DNA of 64,000 nucleotides from the NCBI GenBank assembly GCA_000149265.1, contig CH002580.1, forward strand, positions 207,295 through 271,294, read 5' to 3'. This DNA comes from Ciona savignyi. Lineage: Eukaryota > Chordata > Ascidiacea > Phlebobranchia > Cionidae. Shown one piece after another: positions 49,301 through 59,139 of this stretch (position 1 is its first letter; each line of letters begins with the position of its first letter). A program made the position numbers and the translations under genes. A model generated the notes under the pieces. That model had not been told where the DNA came from and ran no database searches. It saw nothing but the letters and a program-made list of their open reading frames with translations.

Positions 49301-52300
49301 TTGTAGCCTAGGGGTTGATAACAACATTGCTAGTCTACGTTGCAGATTATGGCTATATATTGAAAAGCAACAATCATGAAAGAAATAGGCTGTTCCCACC
49401 GCATAGTCTGATCTTTGATTGATGGCTGGTTTATTTCTATAAATTGCTGGCAGTTACAGTTTACTGCCTCCTGTTCTAGTTTTCTTGTTCTGTCTTCACT
49501 TCTATGATTTATGATATAAATTGCTAAGACTTATTATTCTAAAGTCATTTAAATACGAGACCTGTATACCTCAGCATTCAGCTTAGGTCCAGGATCGTGC
49601 AGGCCTGAATGAGCGCGCTTAAGGTAAGCTGTCACGCGGGTACATTGGTTCAGTTAGGCTATATGACAAGTGTTATGCTAAGTCTCCATAAAAAAACGAA
49701 AATACAACGCTCCTGCAGGCGCTTATGTTACTAATTCACCTCTAAACTGGCACATGATTGTATACAATGCATATAGGCACGAAATCTCAACAACGTCAGT
49801 GACGTAATACGGGAAATCCCCTAACATAAAATAAAATGCATATTTGCTCATAACTCTTTAACAAAACAATATTGGAAGAAACTGATTTGATTTTTGAAAT
49901 CAGCGTATTTTTTTCCATTTATTAAGATATTCTTAAAATTGACTTCAGGTTCCCCCTTTTTTAACGCACTTATTCCGGGACTGTTAAGTATTAATTATTC
50001 GCTATAAAAAATAAAAGAAAGTTAGAAACAACATAAATAGAATATTAAAATAAACTGAAAAAGTGACAAACGGGGTCTATTTGTTTTCCATATTTTTTGC
50101 TTTTCGATATTATAGACGAAACTGAAAAGAACTATTAAACTTAAATTTTGAAGAAATAAGAAATGGTTAAAAAATAAACCTAAAATACATTTAAAATATA
50201 CCATTTTACCCTGTAAATACCACAAAAAAATTAAACAAACTTGTATAGGCCTACAGTAAAACAATATTTCGACATAAAAAACAGAATATCAATAAACTTC
50301 GATATAAATTAATAGAAAATTTTAATTTAAACAAATATTTAGACATTCAATACCCATCAAAAGCTTTATTTAGAAAATAAGGATATCCAGTTTGTATTTT
50401 CAACTCAGGAACCCATTTTTTTCTGTTTGCAGACAGTTATAGCAGGAGTGATTAGATAACCAGGTAATCCAACGTTTATGCAGAAACATATAGAGTAGAG
50501 TCAAAATGGGGGTGGACGATAGTGGCGGCTAACACTTGGTTGACATTCTATAGTTGGCCTTTCAAATCTGTTTTGCCAGTTTATACTTTATACCTGGGTC
50601 TGGTACATGATCCCAGGCTACTTTCAAACCGACCACGGCTGTTGAATATATGCGTTCAAATTCGCCGAACTGAATTTCAATGTTGATTTCATTGATTGGT
50701 CGGAGGATTAATCCGCTTGGAGTCGGTGGTACTGGGAAAGTATTCAGTAAGTAGATTAGGTAAAAAACTCATATATTCTTCTGATTTCATAAATTTATCC
50801 ACATTGTCCTAGACGTACCACCTAACAGAATGATAGTGCTGTCGGCCAGTGTGTTGCACTGTGTTAAGATTTAAAATTAAACAAATATATTATAACATCA
50901 CAAACTCCATTTGCCTGCGTCTAACTATTACCGAATAGGTCAGTGTATTCACAGTGTTGAAGATCGACAATTGTAACACTGCGTTATGTTATTCGCCGCC
51001 GAAATTATTTCAATATGTGTGTTGAATACACCTGTTTCACTTTATTTCAATTTACAACCAAATAAAATACCAACTAGCCAGAGTAATTACCATGGACCAA
51101 TAAGGTTACGATGGAGTTGAATGCACGGATTTCCATACAATGATGTAAATTTTAATGTGAAATCTTTACTGACCAGAATAAAAATGACACATCTGTCATC
51201 AATCCAACTATCGCAAAGAACGATACTTATATAGACGCTTACCGCTCCAAACATGGAATCTTAACGGCGCTGATCGTCTTCCATCTTCAGTCACCCCTAC
51301 AAGTTCGACAGAATACCGAATTCCGGGTCTCAGTCCACTGAAAGTTCTACTCGTTTCGCTTGGTGTCTCTGGATCGTGAATTACTGCTCTTGGAGTGATC
51401 TGAAATAAATCTTTAATGCTTGCGGGTGTAGTGATGTGATAAACATACCTTATTGTTTTAAAGGGAACTTTGTTTGCTTTATTTGGCTTCTGTGCTGACA
51501 AATTTTGTTAGGTTGATCGAGTTATTAACAAGCTCGGTAAACAAAAGTCTATCGTACAGTATTCTCCTCTAGCCGTTATTTATTTTGACGACACGTTAGT
51601 AAAGCGACGAATTTTTGCTCGCCTACTGTAATACCATAGTATCACAGAGAAACATAAAAAAGCATAAAATAATCACTATTAAGTATAATGTCAAAAGAAC
51701 GAAACAAAAGTCTATTGATGATCATTCGAACAAATGAATGTAGTTTATATTGGCGACATATCAACGAGTGATAGGTAACGATCAGTGAATCGCCGGGATC
51801 TATGACCGCCAGTGGTTACCAAAGTGGGCGCCATGCGCAGCACTTAATAGGCAATTGGTGGGCGTTGAGAATAAATTGGACTACAGTATTTGCCAAATTA
51901 AACGAATTAAACCTATCGTTTTAGTTAGGGTAACAAGAACAATATAATAAGCATTGTGTAGATTCAAAAACAAGCTTGTGTTGTATAACTCAAACCAAAA
52001 TTATGCTATCTCGTTTCAATCATTTTGGCAGCACCGCGAGATTAAAGTGAAATATCTTCACGTGTAGGATTTTCATTGCAATCCCCAGCTTATATTTTAT
52101 TGCATTTCCAAATAGAGCGTGCGTTTAAGTGCGTCTGTACAAAAAACGACTGGACAAAGTGAGACGCGGAGGTTTACAACTGATTCTGACTTTGAACCGG
52201 ATAAAGAAAAGCTTCCAGATGGAACTATAAGTGAATTAAAATGGTATAATAAGAAATGTAGTTATAAATTTTGTGTCAATAGATTTTAAATAAAATTAAA

Positions 52301-53163
52301 ACTCCTGAAATGTTATCAAATATGAATTAGATGTGCAGCGGTCCATGTGGAATTTAAATTATACAATCTCTTTATAAGATATCGGTTAATGCAAAAATAC
52401 CAACGCAAAAGGGAAGTGGTGTCAGACAAATATTTTGCTGCTTTGTGGAGAATCCCCACAAACAAGAAAGCTTTTACTTATAAATTATTTCAACAGATTG
52501 AACAACATTTTCTTACCGGTAAAGCAATACATAGTCTATCAAATATAAGCACTCCATTGTCTTAGCAGAAGCGAACCAAGATTAAACAGACGCGAGAACT
52601 GAGGTTTATCGACAATGCAAAGGGATGACTATTGTAAAGATATAAAATAATTTTTGTTACCCTGACGTTAAACGACGAGTAAGCGACAGAAGCAGGTTGC
52701 TGCCATTCTACACGCACAACGTTATTGGTTCTGAGAGGAACTCTTATACCAACTGGAGTGGGCAAAGACTGGCTAAAACCTGTGGAAAGTAAGTGAAAAT
52801 AAAACTTCGGTAATTTGTTCGCTTATTTTTACACTTAAATTATTTTTTTTGGCAATAAAAACACAGTATTATAAGGAATAAATAAGTCCGACGTTGCGTA
52901 ACATAAGAAGAAAGGTCATGTATGAATATTCACGTTGGTACACAACAAAACAACGCGTGTATATAAACCACTTTAGCAGCAGATAAATTGCATGTCAATA
53001 CCAAAATTGCACAAACAACACAAGATTTATTCGAAGTTGCAAATAAATTGCTCTAAATCACGGATGTTAGATTTTCCTGTAGGTATATTAATTCAATTGA
53101 TAAACAAAACTCACCGTTCGTAGCCATCAGTAGTATAATAGCTAACGAGGATGTGACACCCAT
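37326..53163 (-). CDS. Secreted FN3-galaxin protein B, 14 exons, 601 aa
   Basis: Head-to-tail paralogue of gene A with the same exon plan. Exons: 53163-53115, 52779-52661, 51399-51243, 50731-50594, 47489-47373, 46928-46839, 46656-46557, 46362-46181, 45887-45757, 45367-45199, 39141-38984, 38272-38077, 37632-37534, 37426-37326 (1806 nt). Eight of the first ten exons plus exon 1 match gene A in length; exons 4 and 11 are 3 nt shorter and exon 12 is 30 nt longer. Signal peptide MGVTSSLAIILLMAT; five FN3 domains (VEWQQP, GLRPGTEYTVDV, IDLRWRQP); then CCGARPYYSGTHSCCGRN and a decayed second repeat, CCDRMAYVHHACQICRQG. The exon 10 donor must be the weak GTTGGT to keep phase. Intron 10 holds a BEL element and intron 4 a THAP transposon, so this gene is 15.8 kb against 8.8 kb for A. 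The AT-rich remainder of intron 4 (49,967-50,593) shows nothing else. Confidence 0.86.
40010..40640 (+). repeat. Diverged members of the ~337-bp family in gene B intron 10
   Basis: Contains recognisable blocks of the family found at 59-60.6 kb: CTCCGGGGTATTCCCTTAGATTTAT, GGGTTTCTGCATGTATAGA, GATGTCGGGCG, CTGACAATCATGAGTTAA, and AACATTCCACC...AAATTGGGGC. Similarity is patchy, indicating older copies. The rest of the intron from 39,142 to 40,000 shows no exon. Confidence 0.5.
40837..41309 (+). repeat. 5' LTR of the BEL/Pao element
   Basis: 473 bp, starts TGTAAG and ends TTACA. It contains the likely promoter and poly(A) signals of the element; a TATA-like CTATAAAACGC lies at ~40,935 and AATAAA near 41,227. 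No convincing tRNA primer-binding site follows it; the minisatellite begins ~25 bp downstream. Confidence 0.95.
41335..41885 (+). repeat. 13-bp minisatellite in the BEL leader
   Basis: From 41398 to 41885 the unit CGATTCCCGTTGA (with GTTGC and GTCGC variants) repeats about 37 times. It is preceded at 41335-41397 by about three 17-bp units CGTCGTTCCCGTCCAGT. Because 13 is not a multiple of three, one strand reads as a 13-residue peptide repeat (GNGNRQRESATGI) in successive frames, so long minus-strand open frames arise here without being genes. Confidence 0.95.
41927..42685 (+). CDS. BEL/Pao gag-like protein, 252 aa
   Basis: Capsid-like or RNA-binding part of the retroelement. ATG at 41927 opens 40 bp after the minisatellite. 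Residues ~1-60 form a Leu-rich helical region (KLIPIIDRVFDELMDL). Residues ~95-175 are highly charged and Ala/Arg/Glu-rich (ETRKRAKEQTDRAAERRRVA), predicted coiled coil. The tail is Thr/Ser-rich. No CCHC knuckle is visible and it is shorter than usual gag regions, so some gag sequence may be missing. The identity follows from position between LTR and protease; sequence similarity alone would not establish it. Confidence 0.65.
   Translation: MKIPKTLNCLKQLYVDAERLMLSPVGRTSLRKLIPIIDRVFDELMDLCVNFPEDQRLEDVYISRTQLKSQKRQFDTHVRQWLNKAESQLARTNRCTSSIISTANFIRSERRKSQIRLKLAELAYKQAMDRLFETRKRAKEQTDRAAERRRVAAKEANQKARESIEAERVANKKQPEFEYAKAVSKARKDEEILEALDSTSPTLQPNVVTVTTTNNRTTVRPSLADARSNLSDHKKSVAELTSPRTSTKYFTG
42811..44428 (+). 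pseudogene. BEL/Pao pol remnant: protease, RT start, integrase end
   Basis: Two overlapping frames. The first (42811-43290) has a retropepsin-type core with a changed active site (FIDQSSTT where D-S/T-G is usual) and the downstream LLIGAKVPQVF block. The second (43223-44428) begins INEPVIGWSLLGP, reaches the pre-RT motif WYLHHQPVTNPHKPGK, then jumps at ~43724 straight to integrase (PPCASHMGGAWERMIRSVRR), followed by the BEL C-terminal domain (GDVVFLVDNTTPRSQWFIGRI). All RT blocks including YxDD, RNase H and the first catalytic part of integrase are lacking, yet the frame stays open across the junction. The one-base change of frame near 43223-43290 also breaks continuity. It cannot replicate alone. 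Confidence 0.88.
44491..44500 (+). other. Polypurine tract of the BEL element
   Basis: TGGGGGGGAG lies immediately before the 3' LTR, the position where plus-strand DNA synthesis of an LTR element is primed. Confidence 0.85.
44501..44973 (+). repeat. 3' LTR of the BEL/Pao element
   Basis: 473 bp, same ends as the 5' LTR, and identical by eye except c at 44551 for g at 40887. Followed by the GTACT target duplication at 44974-44978. Confidence 0.95.
47040..47102 (-). other. Possible 63-nt cassette exon in gene B intron 5
   Basis: On the - strand, CGACAG at 47103-47108 and a GTAATA donor at 47039 bound 63 nt. Inserted between exons 5 and 6 it keeps phase 1 and an open frame (21 residues, including KNPRMSPF). 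It would interrupt the second FN3 domain just before its conserved Tyr strand, so it may be chance; gene A shows no equivalent. Confidence 0.25.
47601..48187 (+). repeat. Left terminal inverted repeat of the THAP transposon
   Basis: About 587 bp matching the reverse complement of 49375-49966 along its whole length, with small indels. Shared blocks include CGCCTGCAGGAGCGTTGTATTTTCG, TGTATACAATCATGTG and ACCTGTATACCTCAGCATTCAG (reverse). Confidence 0.92.
48510..48776 (+). pseudogene. THAP-type zinc-finger fragment of the transposon
   Basis: THAP domains are C2CH zinc fingers that bind transposon ends. Visible in order: CFAPGC, the FHRFPHNDKKRLKQW segment with its conserved Pro and Trp, CSAH, and a closing region ending KTNPTW (88 residues). 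All four zinc ligands (C, C, C, H) are present. There is no in-frame ATG: an in-frame stop lies at 48486 and the nearest ATG (48476) is in another frame. After the TGA at 48774 the same frame continues open to 48894 and starts with QLPTILNF, like the segment that usually follows a THAP finger, so the TGA looks like a disabling mutation. No catalytic transposase domain follows. Confidence 0.85.
48833..49021 (-). CDS. Small P2X7 C-terminal-like cysteine-rich ORF in the transposon, 62 aa
   Basis: ATG at 49021; the open frame extends upstream to 49081. The pattern WCRCKNC, then ECLCCMNV, then CITKSPYF, then CLDKEVLEVAL follows the cysteine-rich intracellular (ballast) domain of P2X7 receptors, a zinc-binding fold that also occurs alone in many invertebrate proteins. 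Only the first half of that domain is present; it stops at a TGA just after the VL..AL helix. Its last ~60 nt overlap, on the opposite strand, the read-through of the THAP frame. Family membership is judged from the spacing of Trp, Cys and Leu by eye. It may be a captured gene fragment or an accessory protein of this transposon family. Confidence 0.6.
   Translation of the reverse strand: MTWCRCKNCILMDTPQECLCCMNVHAFVHKIMPDWTCITKSPYFSNICLDKEVLEVALDVLG
49375..49966 (-). repeat. Right terminal inverted repeat of the THAP transposon
   Basis: About 592 bp, reverse complement of the left repeat. It has a slightly longer A/T run at the outer end and diverges from the left arm by scattered substitutions and short indels. 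Confidence 0.92.
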
Positions 53164-53604
53164 TTTATTTTTCTGGAACTTATAATCCAAAAGAATTGTT
53201 TATACTGTTCCCGTTTTCTAAAAGATATATCGTTATTAAAGCGAAGTTTGACATCTGAATAGTTATAGTTGTCATCTGATATTACAATATATAATATTAC
53301 ACCGTCACTTTTAGCAGGGCCATTTATCTAGTGGTTTTAAAAAACTATGTAAACATATTCTCCAGGGTATCAAATGAGTAGGGACATTTATATTTCATTT
53401 TTATTTACTTATTTATTTAAAACCTCAATGTGTTTTCAACGTTTATGATCGTAGTTAAATTATATCAAAAATGTATAGAGTGAAAGATTTTATCGTTTGC
53501 CGTAGCCAAGTTTTACTGTTATTTACGTCGAATCGTTGGGTTATAGTATATAGCCACGACTTTACGAAATATGCGCCAATTTAGCGAAATCCATCTATAT
53601 AAGG

Positions 53605-53846
53605 CAGTGGTTCCCAAAGTGGGGTTCGCGGACCTTTTAGAGTCCATGAAACACTATCAGAAGGTCTGCGAAAGACATTTAGTATATTTTTGCTTTGTGC
53701 ATAGGCTTATTTTTCACTATAGCCTACGGTACATCGATTTTGTGGTTGTGATCGTTTAATTTTTTAGCCTTCACTATACCGTCAAACATTAAAAAATGCA
53801 AGGCGTCCGTTGTGAATTTTTGTTAAAAAAAGTTTGGGAACAACTG
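53605..53846. mobile_element. hAT-type MITE, 242 bp
   Basis: Ends CAGTGGTTCCCAAAGT and, reversed, CAGTTGTTCCCAAACT are 16-bp inverted repeats with two mismatches. An 8-bp target duplication (ATATAAGG at 53597, ATCTAAGG at 53847) flanks it. The CAGNGGTTCCCAAA terminus and 8-bp duplication are classic for hAT non-autonomous elements. No transposase inside. Confidence 0.9.
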
Positions 53847-55117
53847 ATCTAAGGAAATAAATATAACTTTTAATTCTTTTTACTGCTTGTATATATATTA
53901 TTACTCAATTATATAATGCGCTGCACGCGAAAATCTAAGCCTGCCCTACAACAAGCCATTTGGACATTTTAGATATAGACGCTCTTCCGATGCATTTGCG
54001 CACGGTTGTCTTAAACATGCATAATCAAACAATACCAAAATGGAATCCTAATCACGAATACACATTACATTGCTTTGGGCGCTTTTCTTCTCCCATGGTT
54101 ATAAAGGCTATTTTGCCACGATATTATTATTATTGCGTAGTTGAATGCTTGAGGGCAAAATATTGGTAAATTTTAGCATTTTGGCGTTATCGCCGATATC
54201 TCAAGACTGGTTTGGAAAATATTTACTTTATTTAAGAAACATTTAGGATAAGTTCTTCTCGAGTTACCAATCTAAACTTGATCTTGGTATTTTTTGTATA
54301 AATATTAACGCTGGTACAAATATTAGATTAAAAATAAACAAAATTGTTATAATTTCTTGATATTTGGTATACGACTAAATACTGCAACTGGTGCCTGTTA
54401 GCTAATATGGTTACATTTGCATATTCTGAGTAAATTTCGTCAAGAAAATTCCCTACAGACCCAAGAATATAAGCACGGCGGCCATTTTGCGAATGTTCGG
54501 CACCGATTATACTATAACAGCCGATATTTTAAAACTGTCATAAGGATTATTCACGTTATATTGTAGGAAAAGTTGTAGGCGAATAAAATAAATTTAGAAA
54601 GGCACAAACGTACTCTACACAAGGCAAGTTAACACGGGAAATCCGTTAAAATACAAAAATGATAACTTACTATGTTATACTATTACCACATATATAAATT
54701 AGCCAGCGAACACTTAAAACCACTACAAATGGATAGTGAATTTTAATGCAAACAAAAAAGATTTAGATACAGCATCCCCACTATGAACCATTTTTTTAGG
54801 GAAGCCCCTCAACACTTGATCGCACCTAACCTACTGTTAAATTTGCTTTAGCTCCCTATAAAATAATATGAAATATTGATTTAAACATATTAGAAGTTTT
54901 AGTTTTTAATATGTTTTGGATATGTGGATAAATTACACAATGGAAATTCCCACCATGCCAAAACATAATCATGTTTAGTTTAATTTAGTTTATTCATTTT
55001 TGCCCCAGTATTTAAAAATGGCAAGCGAATAAAATAACGACACAGGAACAGGAAAAGGCGGCAAAACGAACAGTCGTTAAACACGTCATTAAAAACGGCT
55101 CCTATTTTATCTTAACC

Positions 55118-55335
55118 AAGCCGTCCGCACGATGGCTGGACCGTCACCGATGCTCAACAACGGGGCGGAAGAGGACGGGTTCGTGTCGTCAGTCGTGTAC
55201 GGAGGGTGGGGGCCTACGGATACTATTTTAAAGGGTAATATACAAAGGTAACAATGGTACAATATGTGGGTAAAAAGACGATACAAAGCAACTTCAGCGC
55301 ACCTCCGCGACTTAATTCAATTGTTATAATGTAAA
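55118..55335 (+). mobile_element. tRNA-derived SINE
   Basis: GC-rich head in AT-rich DNA with a possible A box (ATGGCTGGACCGTC, ~55132) and B box (GGGTTCGTGTC, ~55177). The body ends AAGACGATACAAAGCAACTTCAGCGCACCTCCGCGACTTAAT..A. That tail matches the one at 63,335-63,395, so the two are one family. Confidence 0.6.
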
Positions 55336-55539
55336 AGAATAATTATCTAGATCATGTTATCTAACCATTTTTTGCAATTTTAAATAGATTGGAACACTGC
55401 TTCTTGGAGGTGTCGGCGACATGCAATGTCACAATCACGATTTACGGACAAGTCTTAATTTATATTCTATTTGCGATTTTGTGAAAAATGACTAATTATA
55501 GGGAAAAAATCCATTTAATTTTGCACAGCTCCTGGAAAC

Positions 55540-55790
55540 TTCCCTAGGCTTACTAAATACAATTTTTGCTTCTAAATATTTAGATAATTTTATTAAATAA
55601 TTCTTCAAGTTTCATTCCGATTCGACCCCTCATTTTGAAGAAGTTGAAAGACATAAAATGCCTGCCACAATCATGATTAAGTAACAAATCTTAATTTAGG
55701 GTATTTCACTGCGTAATTGTTTGTCTATTTCGTATAAAAATGGCTAACGCACTTACATTTGAAGCATCTGGTCGTTATGTCTGTCTTCAG
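55540..55790 (+). repeat. Diverged member of the ~337-bp repeat family
   Basis: Blocks ACTTCCCTAGGCTTACTAAATAC, AAGTTTCATTCCGATTCGA, ATGCCTGCCACAATCATGATTAAGTAACAAA and TTAGGGTATTTC follow the order of the array at 59-60.6 kb. Confidence 0.55.
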
Positions 55791-58700
55791 CGTTATGCAG
55801 AATAATATAAAACAAAAAGAATCGGAATGTATTCAATAACGTTTGGGACTACCAGTTAGCGGTTTAGTATGAAGCCTTTAAACATTTTTTTAGATTGGTG
55901 GTGGTAAATATGACGTGCTATACCTGTATTCAAATTTACGATTGAAGATGCCTTAATCTTAAATTTACGATTAAATGTCTCAAACTTGTGTAAAAGGAAT
56001 ATATACTATTTGAAAAAACTTCGACTAAAAAGTTTATTTGGACAATAATAAACCATCCTATTTTATTTTGGTGGCACAAAGTATTGTAATAAAAAAGGTT
56101 GTTTGCAATTAACTTTGTTAGTTGATTGGTTTTAGTTGATAACTATTATACATATCCTCGGGCAAAATTTTACAACAAACAGATAATTAGCCAAACAAAT
56201 CCTTAATTTACCAAATTTCCGGTCAGGTCTCCAACAATATGCAACTTAACAAAAATACAGCAATCTAAAACTTAACAGAACACGCTTCTACGTGAAACTG
56301 AAATAGGGATGTCCCGTGGATACTCTGCACAAATGGTCTACCATCGCCGGCACATCCTAACTGCAGCCACATGTTTAGTATTTCAGTGTAGCGATTTATC
56401 TATTCAAACTTCTATATTTTTATGAAGGGTACTGGATGTCTGAATTCTTGTTTAAATAAGATTGTCCAGACAAGATTTAACCAAATTTTTAAATCTGTTA
56501 TTATGGGGTCTTAAGTCAGACTGATCACTGGTTGGAGTGCGGTTAAGTGTTGGGGGGTTCCCCGAAAATGGTTTACGGTGGGTACGGGATGTCTTAAACT
56601 TTTTTCGTTGCACTGAAATCCACTATCGATTTTGTACCAAATCCGTGATTGTGTTATTATTCAATATGTACCGCATTTTGTGCATATCAGTTATATCTGG
56701 TTTCTTATGACTCCCCCTTCACACGGTTATAAAACCGCTTTAACCGCACCGTAGACTTAAACGTTTTCAGAAGTTCCTTTTACCTACATACTGCCATACC
56801 TCTTTGTTTTTTAGTATGAATTAATGTCAAACAGTTTAGAACTATGGCTCCTGCAATAAACAGCTCAGAGAAGCCGAGTTCGGTTTTTTAAGTCGCGCCT
56901 AATCATCATATGCGTGTTTTATTGTATTGAGGGATGCACAATATATGATTATTAGGTATTAAAAATATTTTAGAATAACGTATTTCGAATCTAGGATTTC
57001 GAATCCTATTCTACAATGTTTTATCATATATTTAAACTTGCTATTCTGTGCATATATTTCTCATTTAAAAAATAGATACCGGGCGGTAAATGATTGTTAA
57101 ATATAGTGATCTAGCCCTATTTTTTAACTCTTTGCGTCCCAACTCGCGATTTATCGTGAGTTGGTGTACAAACATGGTGTCCCGCACAAAAATAGGTGCA
57201 AATCTAAAAAGCGATTTCTCGCGTAATGGTAGAGAGCTCAGCTATGGCTTATTCGATCAAGGAAAGCCTGAAATTTATTCTCTGTAATTTTCTTGGAGAA
57301 ATATTGAAAATGTAAGGAGTAATAGCCTTTCTTTTTCAAGGCTTCGCCTCTTTTTTCGATCGATTTTACAGGAGTTTAAACGTGACTAACTCAGCAAATA
57401 GGAGTCGTGTTAACTTGGGAAGAAGCGCTTGTTGTCAAGCAAGTCTTTCTTTACATTCTCTGTGAATTTCGTGGCGTTGAGATAAAAAGGAGAGCGTTGG
57501 TGACGTTTTCCCAGCACGCGTTAAAGCCAAAAAAGCATGAATCCAGCTGGGCCTGCTGAGAGCACGTAAAGAGAAAGGCGGCGAGACTAGTTTCGTGTGC
57601 ACAAGCTGATGAGTAGAGCAAAGGCAGACACTGGAAATTCAGAAACGTGTTTTTATTATGTCATGGAACTTCAATGCGTTTTGGGTTATTTTTTCTTAAT
57701 ATAGTCAGAAAAAGGGGAAATTCCAATAAGGAATAGTAAAAAAACTACTAAAGATAAAAATACAGTTCAAATTTTCCTGAGTACAAAGACTATTAGACAA
57801 TCTACATTCCAATTTTCATAGCATTTGGCCATACCAATAATTAGTGAGTATTTCATTTGTCAATGCACCTCAAAATTTTCAAAGTCAAAAAGAATTTTCT
57901 TTACATATAAAGTGGTGTTCACTAAAATTTACATAATATATTCCTTATTGGAGGTAGATTTTAGGTATGTGGCTTGTTTAAAAGAAGAGGGTTAAATTAT
58001 CTTTCCAAACATACTAAATATTAAATTATAGCATAAACTTATGAAAAACTGTGCTAGTTTGAAAATGACCAAAAATTGTAAAAAACACTGCGGTACAGCA
58101 TGTTTGAATTAATGCATTTTGCCGGTAGTCAAAGAGTTAAACATACTTGCGAAGAGAGCAATTAACAAAGTCAAACAATATTTTACCATTACATATTTTT
58201 TAATAATATGTAACATCTCTAAACACTATCTGCCAAGAGTGAGGATGGTGGTCTAGTAGGTTTTTGTTGCAATGGATGGCTGAGAAAAATGCCCCCAACG
58301 CCAAACAATTTTAGTTTTTCCAGTTTGGTATTAAGACTAGCTATTATCGCCCTTGTAGAATTAAACATTGATTTACTATTTAACACAATATTGATTTACT
58401 ATTTAACACAGTTTAATATACTATTTACCGCGGTAAAAGTATATTAAATTAGTCACTATACAAAATAACCTAACTGAATAATCGTATACATAGGATACCA
58501 TTTTTGTGCTAATTGAAAACGTAGTTGTTTAAGTGGAATAAATATTGCCAATACTAAACGTATTTAGTCTCTTAATAATTTTTCCGCCTTTACCATAATT
58601 GCGTCATATTTAAAGGTGCGATAAACCACTTGATTAAAGCCCGCCGAAAGTAACCTCCTTCCTTTGTGCGTGCGTGCGTTTTAAGCACGTCTATTCACGA

Positions 58701-59139
58701 TGCAAGTGTGTGGGACAACTAATAAGATAATATTGCTATTCTATGATGCAAGTTGTATTTTCGAGCTCCTGCATTAAAAATTGTTCGGACGCTTCTACAC
58801 GGTAGTTGCACTTTTGGTATGGAGAAACGCATTACGAGTATTACGTACGAAAGTCATTAGACAACTAGAGAGTGTCAACCACGTGTTTAACCACCACCAT
58901 TTGTAAAACACATTTTATATGCCATATATTCATGCTACAGGGTCCCTAACCACAATTTGTATTTTATACACTGAGTATGTAGTTTGTTTCTGCAAGCATA
59001 AACGCATGGGTCCCATAGTTGTCCAACCAAACTTCTTTTCAATGTGTAGTTAAAAAATGAATAAACATCTTAATTTACTAACATTTTACCTTAAATGTTT
59101 TAAATTAAACCTTTTTAAGCGCTGTAATGAAATAAAGGA

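Larger units (their letters stand above)
47603..49964. mobile_element. DNA transposon with ~590-bp inverted repeats and a THAP frame (Kolobok/T2-like)
   Basis: Long imperfect terminal inverted repeats surround a 1.19-kb core. Outer ends read TTAAAGGGGAACTGAAGTC on the left and, reversed, TTAAAAAAGGGGGAACCTGAAGTC on the right. A TTAA at each border followed by purines matches the TTAAAGGRR ends known for T2/Kolobok elements, whose transposases carry THAP fingers. The core holds a + strand THAP frame and a convergent - strand P2X7-C-like frame. There is no room for a full transposase, so this copy is non-autonomous. It sits in intron 4 of gene B. Alternative: the 9-bp CACTTATTC on both sides (47593-47601, 49967-49975) could be the target duplication, which would point to a P- or hAT-like element. 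Confidence 0.85.

Noticed and set aside
57090-57287. 65-codon ORF with Ser/Arg-rich composition near 57.1 kb
   Set aside because: Surroundings are non-coding, no acceptor or donor gives a longer product, and no family is recognised.
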